In this document: one piece after another, positions 52,204-62,972 of the stretch | Layout of the letters: every line of letters starts with the position of its first letter | Numbering within the stretch: position 1 is the first letter of the stretch | Origin: Pseudomonadota bacterium | Lineage (GTDB): Bacteria > Pseudomonadota > Gammaproteobacteria > Burkholderiales > Thiobacteraceae | Reading direction: 5' to 3' | Length of the DNA: 64,000 nucleotides | Assembly (NCBI GenBank): GCA_021812385.1 | Contig: JAKANO010000005.1 | Location: 62,001 to 126,000, forward strand | Notes under the pieces: generated by a model | What the model was told of the DNA's origin: nothing | The model's input: only the letters and a program-made list of their open reading frames with translations | Database searches by the model: none | Translations under genes and position numbers: made by a program

Positions 52204-54177
52204 ATGAGCAGAATCCCTCAAAGTCGTATGGCCCCCTTCTCAGCACACTTTTTTTGCATCGGATTGCTGGTGCTGCAGTGCTTTTGGGTGCCCGCCTTCG
52301 CCGCGCCGGATGACGATTTTCTCGCCGCGCGCGACGCTTACAATGCCCATCATAGCGCGCGCCTCGACCAGTTTGCAGCGAAATTACAGCACCATCTGCT
52401 CGCGCCATTCGTGCAATATTGGCAACTTGCGCTGAATATCGATGGCGCGCAACCCGATGAAGTCCAAGCCTTTTTGGCGAAGAATAGCGACTCCTATCTG
52501 GCCGATCGCTTGCGCATGGATTGGCTGAAATCCTTGGGCCGACAAAAGCGCTGGGATTTATTCCTGGCGCAGTATCCGCAGCTGGTGAATGAGGATAACA
52601 ATATCACTTGTTATCAGTTGCAAGCGCGGCTGGAAACGCTGCCGAGCGATCTTGGCCCACTCACGGAAGCCAAGCGCCTGTGGTTCACCGGCAGCGATTT
52701 ACCCGATAACTGCAATCTGCTGTTCGAGCGCTTGGCTGACGAAAAACGATTGAGCGTGGAAGATGTGTTCGTGCGCCTGCGTTTGGCGCTGGAAGCCGGC
52801 AACGTCAGCGTGGCGCGTTACACCACGCAATATTTGCCCAGCAAATATCAAGGCAGCTTAAGGCCGCTCGAAGCCGTTGCCGAAAACCCCGCGCGCTTTT
52901 TGGAAAAAAACCTGCCCGATCTCAGCACCCGCGGCGCACGTGAATTGGCGCTGTTCGCGGTCTACCGAATCGCGCGCACCGATACCGATAATGCGATCAG
53001 CCATTGGGAGCGCATCAAAGCGCGTTTTTCCGCGGAAGACCAGGCGTATGAGGCCGGGCAAATTGCTTTGTATCTCGCGCGCCGCCACGCGCCCAACGCC
53101 CTCGCTTGGTACGGCTATGCAAAAGCAGCGCCCCTCAACGACTTGCAGCTAGGGTGGAAAGCGCGCGCCGCCATGCGCGCGCAAGACTGGCCCGCGCTAC
53201 TCGCCGCCATCGATGCCATGACGGAAACCGAGCAGCGCCGCACCGAGTGGCGCTACTGGAAAGCGCGCGCACTGAAAGCCGATGGCCGGCCGGTCGCCGC
53301 CAATGAAATCTTTCTGCAACTGTCACGCGACACCAATTTTTACGCGCAACTGGCGAATGAGGAACTAGGCGCCGTGATCGGCCCAATACCGACCACCTAC
53401 AAACCCACCGAGGCTGAAATCGATGCGATTGCAGCCGTTCCCGCCATTCAGCGCGCGCTGGCCTTATATCGCCTCAACATGCGCACCGAAGGCTTGCGCG
53501 AATGGACCTGGACCATCCGCAAATACGACGACAAGCAACTGCTGGCAGCCGCCGAACTGGCGCAACGCAACGACCTCTACGACCGCTCCATCAACAGCGC
53601 CGACCGCACGCAGCAACTGCACGACTTTAGCCTGCGCTATCCCGCACCGCACCTTCAAACCATGCACACATACACCAAGCCCTTAAACCTGGACGACGCC
53701 TGGGTGTACGGCTTGGTGCGACAAGAAAGCCGCTTCATCACGGTGGCAAAATCCAGCGTCGGCGCTTCCGGCATGATGCAATTGATGCCGGCCACCGCGC
53801 GCTGGGTGGCAAAAAAAATCGGCATGAAGGGCTTCCACGCCGGTGTAGTCAGTCAGCTCGAAACCAATTTTGCCTTGGGCACCTATTATTTAAAGCATGT
53901 CCAAGACCTCTTGAACGGCAACGCCGTGCTGGCCACCGCCGCCTACAATGCCGGGCCCAGCCGCGCGCGCAAATGGCAGGATGACAACCCCATGGATGCC
54001 GCAGCCTACATCGAATCCATTCCCTTCAACGAAACCCGCGACTACGTGAAGAAAGTCATGAGCAACAGCGCTTACTATGCTGCGCGCTTTGGCAATTCGC
54101 TTACTTCCCTGAAAAAACGCATCGGCATCATTCCCGGCAAACGCAACAAGGCTGAAGACCTCAGCGACGAGCCCTAA
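52204..54177 (+). CDS. slt: Soluble lytic murein transglycosylase
   Basis: The 657-residue periplasmic enzyme cleaves peptidoglycan glycan strands. A signal peptide ends at FAA before PDDDFLAARD. A long alpha-superhelical ring domain fills residues 30-480. The C-terminal catalytic domain has the acid Glu in VRQESRFITVAKSSVGASG, MMQLMPATARWVAKKIG, ETNFALGTYYL and ATAAYNAGP. The open frame extends upstream into the opposite-strand dehydrogenase; the start at 52204 is chosen because the signal peptide follows (52228 is an alternative). Confidence 0.94.
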   Translation: MSRIPQSRMAPFSAHFFCIGLLVLQCFWVPAFAAPDDDFLAARDAYNAHHSARLDQFAAKLQHHLLAPFVQYWQLALNIDGAQPDEVQAFLAKNSDSYLADRLRMDWLKSLGRQKRWDLFLAQYPQLVNEDNNITCYQLQARLETLPSDLGPLTEAKRLWFTGSDLPDNCNLLFERLADEKRLSVEDVFVRLRLALEAGNVSVARYTTQYLPSKYQGSLRPLEAVAENPARFLEKNLPDLSTRGARELALFAVYRIARTDTDNAISHWERIKARFSAEDQAYEAGQIALYLARRHAPNALAWYGYAKAAPLNDLQLGWKARAAMRAQDWPALLAAIDAMTETEQRRTEWRYWKARALKADGRPVAANEIFLQLSRDTNFYAQLANEELGAVIGPIPTTYKPTEAEIDAIAAVPAIQRALALYRLNMRTEGLREWTWTIRKYDDKQLLAAAELAQRNDLYDRSINSADRTQQLHDFSLRYPAPHLQTMHTYTKPLNLDDAWVYGLVRQESRFITVAKSSVGASGMMQLMPATARWVAKKIGMKGFHAGVVSQLETNFALGTYYLKHVQDLLNGNAVLATAAYNAGPSRARKWQDDNPMDAAAYIESIPFNETRDYVKKVMSNSAYYAARFGNSLTSLKKRIGIIPGKRNKAEDLSDEP

Positions 54178-54192
54178 GGCGAGAATACATTT

Positions 54193-54310
54193 AACCGCCA
54201 AGGCGCCAAGAGCGCCAAGGAAAGGCAAGCGATTTAAGTAGCCACTATCCATTAAGAAAACTTCCGTACTCACGATTGATCTTCTTGGCGCTCTTGGCGC
54301 CTTGGCGGTT
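54193..54310. repeat. Long inverted repeat, CGCCAAG family, copy 3
   Basis: The left arm (54193-54220) begins AACCGCCAAGGCGCCAAG, identical to copy 1 over its first 27 bases. The right arm (54281-54310) is its inverted complement. The 60-base centre is AT-rich and unlike the others. It lies between slt and earP, 15 bases after the slt stop. Confidence 0.9.
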
Positions 54311-54357
54311 AGTGAGATACGCATTTAGGGCGATAGACGACAGATACTATTTAAATC

Positions 54358-55497
54358 ATGCACCCACGCACCCATTGGGATATTTTCTGCAACGTCGTCG
54401 ATAACTACGGCGATATCGGCGTGTGTTGGCGCCTGGCGCGCCAGCTCGCGAGCGAGCACCAACTTCAAGTACGTCTTTGGGTAGACGACCTGGCCAGCTT
54501 TGCCAAACTCGCGCCCGAGCTCGACCCCAGCAGCGCCTGCCAAAAACTGTGCGGCGTCGAAATTCGGCATTGGGCCTCGCCCTTTCCCGACACCGCACCG
54601 GCCGACGTCGTGATCGAGGCTTTTGCCTGTGAACTGCCCGATCACTACATCGCCGCCATGGCGGCACAAAACGAGAAGCCGCTCTGGATCAATCTGGAGT
54701 ATTTGAGCGCGGAGGCCTGGGTTGGCGACTACCATGGCCTGCCCTCGCCGCACCCGCGCTTGGCGCTGACCAAATATTTCTTCTTCCCCGGCTTCACCCA
54801 ACACAGCGGCGGATTGATCCGCGAAGCCGGCTTGCTGGCGGCGCGCGACGCCTTTCAAAGCGATCCACAAGCGCAAGCCGCTTGGTGGCAATCCCTGGGC
54901 GTCACGCCGCAGCCCGAAACTCTGAAGATTTCCCTGTTCGCCTACCCAAATGCGCCGATTGCGCCGCTGCTGGCCGCTTGGGCCGATTCGCCCACCCCGA
55001 TACAGTGCTTCGTGCCGGAAACGCCGCTCAGCGCCGCCGTTGCCGCCGCGCTGGGCATTGCCGCGCTCGCACCCGGCCAACGCATCAGCCGCGGCAATCT
55101 GAGCCTGATCGGCCTGCAATTTCTGCCGCAACCGACGTACGACCGGCTGCTTTGGGCGTGCGATCTCAATTTCGTGCGCGGCGAAGACTCCTTTGTGCGC
55201 GCGCAATGGGCCGCCAGGCCTTTAATTTGGAATATTTATCCCCAATTAGATTCCGTACACCAGGAAAAGCTGGAGGCGTTTTTAGCGCTGTACTGCCGGG
55301 CAGCACCGGAAACAGCGTCCTTGACCGAACTTTGGCGTGCCTGGAACGGTCTATGCGCCGATCCAGCAGTGGCCTGGCCGGGCTTTGCCGCCACCCTGCC
55401 CGCCCTAAACCGCCATGCGCGGCGCTGGGCGGAAGGCTTGGAGCGGCAAACCGACTTGGCCACACAACTGGTGAAATTTAGTAAAAAACCGTTATAA
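54358..55497 (+). CDS. earP: EF-P arginine 32 rhamnosyltransferase EarP
   Basis: The 379-residue GT-B enzyme transfers rhamnose from dTDP-rhamnose to Arg32 of elongation factor P. The signature DIFCNVVDNYGDIGVCWRLA holds the two N-terminal Asp residues needed for activity, and the C-terminal half has LLWACDLNFVRGEDSFVRAQ with the substrate-binding Glu. The target efp lies 40 bases downstream, and that EF-P has Arg at position 32, so the pair is complete. Confidence 0.96.
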   Translation: MHPRTHWDIFCNVVDNYGDIGVCWRLARQLASEHQLQVRLWVDDLASFAKLAPELDPSSACQKLCGVEIRHWASPFPDTAPADVVIEAFACELPDHYIAAMAAQNEKPLWINLEYLSAEAWVGDYHGLPSPHPRLALTKYFFFPGFTQHSGGLIREAGLLAARDAFQSDPQAQAAWWQSLGVTPQPETLKISLFAYPNAPIAPLLAAWADSPTPIQCFVPETPLSAAVAAALGIAALAPGQRISRGNLSLIGLQFLPQPTYDRLLWACDLNFVRGEDSFVRAQWAARPLIWNIYPQLDSVHQEKLEAFLALYCRAAPETASLTELWRAWNGLCADPAVAWPGFAATLPALNRHARRWAEGLERQTDLATQLVKFSKKPL

Positions 55498-55498
55498 T
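55469..55498 (+). promoter_or_regulatory. Possible sigma-70 promoter for efp
   Basis: A perfect TATAAT (55493-55498) overlaps the earP stop codon. A weak -35 (TGGTGA, 55469-55474) lies 18 bases upstream. This would allow efp to be made at a higher level than earP. Confidence 0.45.
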
Positions 55499-55537
55499 GG
55501 GCGGTTTTCCCCATTTTCGTTTAAATAGGTACCGTTT

Positions 55538-56095
55538 ATGAAGACCGCACAGGAACTGCGCGCTGGCAACGTTGTAATGATCGGCAACGATCCGTTGGTA
55601 GTGCAAAAAGCCGAATACACGCGCTCCGGGCGCAACGCTTCGGTGGTAAAAATCAAATTCAAAAACTTGCTCACCGGTTCGCCCAGCGAAACCGTGTACA
55701 AAGCCGACGATAAATTCGACCCCGTCACCTTGGAAAAGCGCGAAGCGACTTATTCCTACTTTTCTGACCCCATGTATGTGTTCATGGACGGCAATTACGA
55801 GCAGCACGAAGTCGAGTCCGACAGCATGGGCGACACGCTGCACTATTTGGAAGACGGCATGGCCGTTGAGCTGGTGTTTTACAACGAGAAAGCGATTTCG
55901 GTCGACATGCCGACTTCCGTCATTCGCGAAATCACCACCGAGCCGGCCGCACGCGGCGACACATCGGGCAAGGTGATGAAGCCGGCGCAAATTTCCACCG
56001 GCTTCGAAATCCAAGTCCCGGCCTTCTGCGAGACTGGCGACAAGATCGAGATCGATACCCGTACCCACGAGTACCGTCGCCGCGCCAACGACTAA
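55538..56095 (+). CDS. efp: Elongation factor P (Arg32 type)
   Basis: The 185-residue translation factor rescues ribosomes stalled at polyproline. The modified loop reads [15 protein letters not shown], with Arg 32 as the rhamnosylated residue. OB-fold segments [19 protein letters not shown] and the C-terminal [20 protein letters not shown] follow. It depends on EarP, encoded just upstream, and not on the EpmA lysine pathway. Confidence 0.97.
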   Translation: MKTAQELRAGNVVMIGNDPLVVQKAEYTRSGRNASVVKIKFKNLLTGSPSETVYKADDKFDPVTLEKREATYSYFSDPMYVFMDGNYEQHEVESDSMGDTLHYLEDGMAVELVFYNEKAISVDMPTSVIREITTEPAARGDTSGKVMKPAQISTGFEIQVPAFCETGDKIEIDTRTHEYRRRAND

Positions 56096-56116
56096 GTTGC
56101 TTTGCATTGAAAATAA

Positions 56117-56144
56117 AACGGGGCCGAAAGGCCACGTTTCTATT
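56117..56144 (+). terminator. Probable terminator after efp
   Basis: AACG-G-GGCC-GAAA-GGCC-A-CGTT forms an 8-base-pair stem with one mismatch and a GAAA loop, followed by a broken T-run (TTCTATTT). It starts 22 bases after the efp stop. Confidence 0.6.
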
Positions 56145-56163
56145 TGCGTAGGCGAAAAAAACC

Positions 56164-56240
56164 TTCACCACGGAGTACACAGAGGACACGGAGTTTCAGG
56201 TTTGTTTTTCCTCCGTGCCCTCTGTGTACTCCGTGGTAAA
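56164..56240. repeat. Long inverted repeat, CACAGAG family, copy 2
   Basis: The left arm (56164-56193) has CCACGGAGTACACAGAGG and the right arm (56211-56240) is its inverted complement CCTCTGTGTACTCCGTGG. The loop is 17 bases. It lies between the convergent genes efp and acs and could stop transcription from both sides. Copy 1 is at 24262. Confidence 0.9.
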
Positions 56241-56248
56241 AGATTTTT

Positions 56249-58216
<1,968 letters not shown>

Positions 58217-58299
58217 CAGGGTCTCCAGTGGTTCTTGTTCTAGCCTAAACCGCTTAAAATTAGATTCTCTACTATCTTACCAAAAGATGCTACGCACCA

Positions 58300-60963
58300 A
58301 TGCCCTCTCCCGACGCACGCATCGATAGCGCCTTACGCTTCACCCGCCATGGTCAGCGCCTGCTCGCCGCCGAGCCGGCGCTGCGCGACAACTTGCGTGC
58401 CGGACTGGATCGCCCTTTTCAGCGCGATGAGATGCAAGCCTTTCTCGCCACGCAAACCATCCACGGCGAAGCGGATCTGAAACGCGCCTTACGCACGCTC
58501 AAAAAGCACGTCACCCTGCGCTTGATGGTGCGCGATTTATCCGGCATGGGCGACCTCAGCGAAGTGATGAGCAGCATCAGCCAACTCGCGGAGTTGGCGA
58601 TTCAAGAAGCGCTAAGACACTTGAGCGCATGGCAACAGCAAGCCTATGGCACGCCCATCGGCGAGGAATCCGGCACGCCCCAGGAATTGATCGTGGTCGG
58701 CATGGGCAAGCTCGGCGGCAATGAGTTGAACGTGTCGTCCGACGTCGACCTGATTTATATTTATCCGGAAGAAGGTCAGGCCAGAAAACTTTCCAATCAC
58801 GAATATTTCACCAAGCTCGCGCAAAAGCTCACGCAGACCATCTCGGAACTCACCGCCGATGGCTACGTGTTTCGCGTCGACCTGCGGCTGCGGCCTTATG
58901 GCGACAGCGGCCCGGTGGTGTCGAGCTTTGCCATGCTGGAAGAATACTTCATCACCCAGGGTCGCGAGTGGGAGCGCTATGCCTGGATTAAAGCGCGCGC
59001 CTTGAGCGGCGATGCAGCAGGTCTGGACCAACTGGCGCGCCCTTTCGTCTACCGCAAATATCTCGACTATGGCGCGATTGCTTCGATGCGCGACCTGCAC
59101 GCGCAAATCCGCCGCGAAGTGGCGCGCCGCGATTTGACGGACAACATCAAGCTCGGCCCCGGCGGCATACGCGAAATCGAATTCATCGCCCAAGTGTTCC
59201 AATTGATTCGCGGCGGCAAGGAAGCCGCGCTGCAATTGCGCCCAACGCGCGCCACGCTGGACCTCATCGCCGCACGCAATCTTTTGCCGCAAGCAACCGT
59301 GACGCAATTGCAACGCGCTTATGCGCTGCTGCGCAATCTGGAGCACCGGCTGCAATATTTGGATGATGCGCAAACCCAAGCCTTGCCCGCTGCCGAAGCC
59401 GACCGCGCACTCATTGCGCACGCCATGGGCGCCAGCGATTGGGCCACCTTCAATACGCTGCTTAGCGCCGAGCGCCAACTGGTCGACGAACACTTCGGAA
59501 AAATATTTTCCACCAACGAACAACCGGCCGATCAGGCTTCGCGCTGGCAAGCCTCTGCATGGTTCAATCATGAGGACCCCACGGCGAGCTTGGCGCCGCT
59601 GGGCTATGCCGACCCCGCTGCCGCTGCCGAACTCCTCAAACGTTTCAAGCTGAGCCAGCGCTACCGCAACTTACCCGCGACCAGCCAAGCTCGGCTCGAC
59701 CTGCTGATGCCGCGCATCATCGAAGCTGCGGCACAGCATGGCCAGGCCAACGAAACGCTAGCGCGCATGATCGCCTTGATTGAAGCCATCAGCCGGCGCG
59801 AATCCTATCTGGCCTTGTTGACGGAGTATCCCGATACGCTCACGCATGTGGTGCGCGTTTGCGGCGCCAGCGCCTGGGCCGCGGACTATTTGACGCAACA
59901 TCCGATCCTGCTCGACGAATTGCTCGACACGCGCACACTCATGGAGCAACGCGACTGGCCGCTGCTGGCACAGAAACTGCGCCAGGAATTGGATGACTTT
60001 CCCGATACCGAACGGCAGATGGACACCCTGCGCCACTTCAAGCATGCGCAAACGTTTCATCTATTGGCGCAGGATTTGGAAGGCGTGCTGAGCATCGAAA
60101 AACTCAGCGATGAACTCAGCGCCGTAGCCGAATGCGTGCTGGCGGAAGTATTGCGCTTGGCTTGGTTATCGCTACTGCGCAAGCATTCCGAGACGCCGCA
60201 TTTCGCCATCATCGGTTACGGCAAGCTGGGAGGCAAAGAACTGGGCTACGCTTCCGATTTGGACATCGTTTTTCTCTACGATGACGCGCATCCGGACGCC
60301 GCGGAAACCTATGCCCGGCTCGCGCAACGCATCAATAGCTGGCTCACCACGCTCACCCCGGCGGGCATTCTGTATGAAACCGATCTGCGCCTGCGCCCGG
60401 AAGGCGCATCGGGCTTGATGGTGAGCTCGCTAGCCGCCTTCGAACAATACCAACAGGAGACCGCCTGGGTCTGGGAACATCAAGCACTAACCCGCGCGCG
60501 CTTCGTGGCGGGCGATGCGGCCATCGGCGTCCGCTTTGAAAAGATCCGGCGCAACATCATTTGCCGCACACGCGACACGACTGCTTTGCGCCAGGAAGTG
60601 CTCAACATGCGGCAAAAAATGCACGACGCCCATCGCAATACATCCGATCTGTTCGATCTCAAGCACGATGCGGGCGGCATCATCGATGTCGAATTTCTGG
60701 TGCAATATCTGGTGCTGGCCCACGCGCACCAACACCCACAACTCGCCGACAACATCGGCAACCTGGCGCTATTGATGCGCGCAGGTGAGTTGGGCTTGAT
60801 CGTGCCGAATGCGGCGTTACAGGTAAGAGACGCTTATCGCGCACTGCGCCGGCAACAACACCGGCTCAGAATGCAAGGGATGGATAAGGCGCGAATAGCA
60901 CCGGAGGAATTGTCAGCCCACATCAAAGCGGTCACTGATTTGTGGCAGGCTGTGTTGGGATAG
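58300..60963 (+). CDS. glnE: Glutamine synthetase adenylyltransferase/adenylyl-removing enzyme
   Basis: The 887-residue bifunctional enzyme adds and removes AMP on glutamine synthetase in nitrogen control. The N-terminal removing domain has GMGKLGGNELNVSSDVDLIY and LRPYGDSGPVVSS. The C-terminal adding domain has GYGKLGGKELGYASDLDIVF and LRPEGASGLMVSSL. Both nucleotidyltransferase Asp pairs are intact. It is about 60 residues shorter than the E. coli enzyme (946), mainly at the N terminus. Confidence 0.96.
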   Translation: MPSPDARIDSALRFTRHGQRLLAAEPALRDNLRAGLDRPFQRDEMQAFLATQTIHGEADLKRALRTLKKHVTLRLMVRDLSGMGDLSEVMSSISQLAELAIQEALRHLSAWQQQAYGTPIGEESGTPQELIVVGMGKLGGNELNVSSDVDLIYIYPEEGQARKLSNHEYFTKLAQKLTQTISELTADGYVFRVDLRLRPYGDSGPVVSSFAMLEEYFITQGREWERYAWIKARALSGDAAGLDQLARPFVYRKYLDYGAIASMRDLHAQIRREVARRDLTDNIKLGPGGIREIEFIAQVFQLIRGGKEAALQLRPTRATLDLIAARNLLPQATVTQLQRAYALLRNLEHRLQYLDDAQTQALPAAEADRALIAHAMGASDWATFNTLLSAERQLVDEHFGKIFSTNEQPADQASRWQASAWFNHEDPTASLAPLGYADPAAAAELLKRFKLSQRYRNLPATSQARLDLLMPRIIEAAAQHGQANETLARMIALIEAISRRESYLALLTEYPDTLTHVVRVCGASAWAADYLTQHPILLDELLDTRTLMEQRDWPLLAQKLRQELDDFPDTERQMDTLRHFKHAQTFHLLAQDLEGVLSIEKLSDELSAVAECVLAEVLRLAWLSLLRKHSETPHFAIIGYGKLGGKELGYASDLDIVFLYDDAHPDAAETYARLAQRINSWLTTLTPAGILYETDLRLRPEGASGLMVSSLAAFEQYQQETAWVWEHQALTRARFVAGDAAIGVRFEKIRRNIICRTRDTTALRQEVLNMRQKMHDAHRNTSDLFDLKHDAGGIIDVEFLVQYLVLAHAHQHPQLADNIGNLALLMRAGELGLIVPNAALQVRDAYRALRRQQHRLRMQGMDKARIAPEELSAHIKAVTDLWQAVLG

Positions 60964-61120
60964 GGAGCCATGCGGCTCATCCCACTCCACTACTTTTGCT
61001 ATTTGATTATACATATGGATGGCTTATATCGACTGAACGGACGTTGTCTAGATTGGAAAGAACCATTCAACGTGGCGCTAAGCGGCTGCGCGCTTTTGCT
61101 CAGTTCCGCTTGAGCGTGGG

Positions 61121-61528
61121 TTATACGCTGAGTGAAAGGTTACGGAAGCCAGCGACATATTCGTTTAGGTAACTTTGGTCAATTTCAAAAGCTCCATTTA
61201 TTCCATAACAGGTCGGATCGCCGGTAATTCTATCCCCGATCAGAAATTCTAGTTTCACATGTGGACCAGCAGTACGAAAGGTTAAATGCGAATCGTAGAT
61301 ACCTTCAAGGCTTGGCGTCAGGCTGCGGTCCGTGACAAAACGATCAAGATTTTCGGCGAATTGCGCGATGCGCAGCAATTGCATGTCGGAGTGCTTTGTG
61401 TGAAATGAGCTACACCCCAGCGTAATCAGTACCTCGATTTCAAAGCTAGAATACCCCGCCCCATCACCTTGGGGAGTAATGCTAAGGCAACACTTTTTGT
61501 TTGCAGAGATGATTTTCATACGGGTCAA
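61121..61528 (-). CDS. Hypothetical small protein, possibly immunity-like
   Basis: The 135-residue soluble protein has lower GC than its neighbours. Alternating strands (FEIEVLITLGCSS, HVKLEFLIGDRI) and a C-terminal helix (DQSYLNEYVAGFRNL) suggest a mainly beta fold like that of some small immunity proteins (WapI/DUF6228 style). This is a pattern impression and not a recognised match. The start could be MTR at 61528 or MKI at 61519. It is downstream of the hypothetical gene at 61608 on the same strand. Confidence 0.6.
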   Translation of the reverse strand: MTRMKIISANKKCCLSITPQGDGAGYSSFEIEVLITLGCSSFHTKHSDMQLLRIAQFAENLDRFVTDRSLTPSLEGIYDSHLTFRTAGPHVKLEFLIGDRITGDPTCYGINGAFEIDQSYLNEYVAGFRNLSLSV

Positions 61529-61607
61529 CGTTTGAGTTTAGCCGTCGCCGGAGTGCACAGCGCGGAGGGAACCCAAAAGCGCAGCTTTTGGGCGATTGGA
61601 TTGCGGG

Positions 61608-62147
61608 TTAGGTGTCAAGGTAGCTATACCACAAATGTTCATTTTTTCGCATATATAAAATAACAGCCATGCGACGGTCTCCATCCTCTTCAAACTCTCG
61701 TTGCACCGATTTATAGGCGGCTTCAGCTGCATCAGTGTCGTCGGGTGCCAATTCACAAGAAATAAGTGCTGCTTTCAAGGCCGCAGTTTCTGCTGGCAAT
61801 CCCACTCGCTCGTATGCGGAAATCACTAGTGGTAATTCATGAGATCCTGCGTTGGTAAGTGCTGTCCATCCGTCGCAATCGTAACCCTCCTCAAGACTAA
61901 ATATTGGCCAAAGAATGTGGATTGCCTCAGGTAGCCGGCGTAGTGTCTGATTGGTAAGGGCACCCAGTTCAACTGAAAACACGACCGGAAGATAGTTCAT
62001 GAAATCGTAAAAGAGATCATCATCCAGTTTCCAGAACTCTAGAGGAAATGGATTTTGTGTTTTTCGCTCTGGGTAAAAGTTGTACATGTATGTACGCAGA
62101 GCCTCAAGTGCGGAAACTGCAATTTCAGAGTTGTGATCGGTTGCCAT
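61608..62147 (-). CDS. Hypothetical protein, possible DMP19/DUF4375-like
   Basis: The 179-residue acidic, helical protein has the segment DGWTALTNAGSHELPLVISA, then YERVGLPAETAALKAALIS. This resembles the core of DUF4375 (DNA-mimic DMP19-like) proteins, in which an acidic helical body follows a Gly-rich loop. The assignment is tentative. The gene is AT-richer than its surroundings. Its stop codon lies inside ACCTAAC, followed downstream by a 9-base-pair hairpin (61572-61592). With the gene at 61121 it may be a transferred pair. Confidence 0.62.
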   Translation of the reverse strand: MATDHNSEIAVSALEALRTYMYNFYPERKTQNPFPLEFWKLDDDLFYDFMNYLPVVFSVELGALTNQTLRRLPEAIHILWPIFSLEEGYDCDGWTALTNAGSHELPLVISAYERVGLPAETAALKAALISCELAPDDTDAAEAAYKSVQREFEEDGDRRMAVILYMRKNEHLWYSYLDT

Positions 62148-62422
62148 GGGATCTTACCTTGATAGGTTTTATTGATTTAGTTGAAAACCGGTTCGGTTAT
62201 TAAGGTATGCAAAAGGAGGCCAACGACAAATGCATTATGCCCATGTTTTGAAATGCCAGCTATGGCTGTGAGATGCGAACTGGGACGCTGAATGGCCGGC
62301 ATGGGAAAACTGCTCTGGCGGCAGCCGGCACATTCCAGCCGGATTTCACAGCCGGTTATCATCTCAGCTGCAATACGTACGCCATCAATCGACCCCGGGC
62401 TGGCACTCAAAATTATCGAAAA
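62148..62422. other. Intergenic region without a supported gene
   Basis: These 275 bases separate the AT-rich orphan gene from the TlpA-like gene. A 77-codon minus-strand frame exists (62177-62410) but has no ribosome site or family features. No repeat or hairpin stands out. Confidence 0.4.
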
Positions 62423-62941
62423 CTATTGCGTTACCGGTTGCTTCACCGCATAGGGACTGCTGTTGAATGCCGCGATGAATTCTTCAATATCGGCGCCTGA
62501 GATCGGCCCGATTTTGCGCCCGACGATTCGGCCGATGGGATCGAAGAAATAATAGGTGGGCGTACCGACGAACTTGCCGCCGCCGAAGCGCGGAACGACT
62601 GCCGCGTCCGGTTCGGCCAGCAAATTCACAAAAGACAAATGGTGCTCGGCGACGAATTGTCGCGCTTGATCGACGTATGACGCGCCATCGAGGGTGACAC
62701 CAAGGACCATCGCGTCCTTGTCGTGATGCGCTTCGTGAAAGGATTCCATATTATGGATTTCGCTCGCGCAGATGCGGCAGTCGTGCGACCAAAAGACCAC
62801 GACCACCCATTGCCCGTGACCGATGAACGCATTGACGTTGCGTGGTTGGCCGTGGAGATCGGGTAGTGCGATGTCTGGGACTGCTGCATGCGCGGCATGC
62901 AGCGCAAAGGCCAATACCAGGCTTAGCAACAAGTGCCGCAT
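62423..62941 (-). CDS. Periplasmic TlpA-like thioredoxin-fold protein
   Basis: The 172-residue protein has a signal peptide (LLLSLVLAFALHAAHAA) and a thioredoxin fold. The redox motif is CRIC in FWSHDCRICASEIHNM, and the cis-Pro is in KFVGTPTYYFFDPIG. It probably reduces disulfides in the periplasm, as in cytochrome c maturation or protection of metal-site thiols. Its electron donor is not in the window. It follows glmM on the same strand after 31 bases. Confidence 0.88.
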   Translation of the reverse strand: MRHLLLSLVLAFALHAAHAAVPDIALPDLHGQPRNVNAFIGHGQWVVVVFWSHDCRICASEIHNMESFHEAHHDKDAMVLGVTLDGASYVDQARQFVAEHHLSFVNLLAEPDAAVVPRFGGGKFVGTPTYYFFDPIGRIVGRKIGPISGADIEEFIAAFNSSPYAVKQPVTQ

Positions 62942-62972
62942 GCGAGTTTCCCCCTATTCGAGAGCTGCGCGT

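Noticed and set aside
60964..61120. Possible small gene after glnE
   Set aside because: The only frames overlap glnE or the orphan gene and lack a start with a ribosome site.
62177..62410. 77-codon minus-strand frame in the gap before the TlpA-like gene
   Set aside because: No ribosome site, no conserved pattern, and base use is unlike the coding neighbours.
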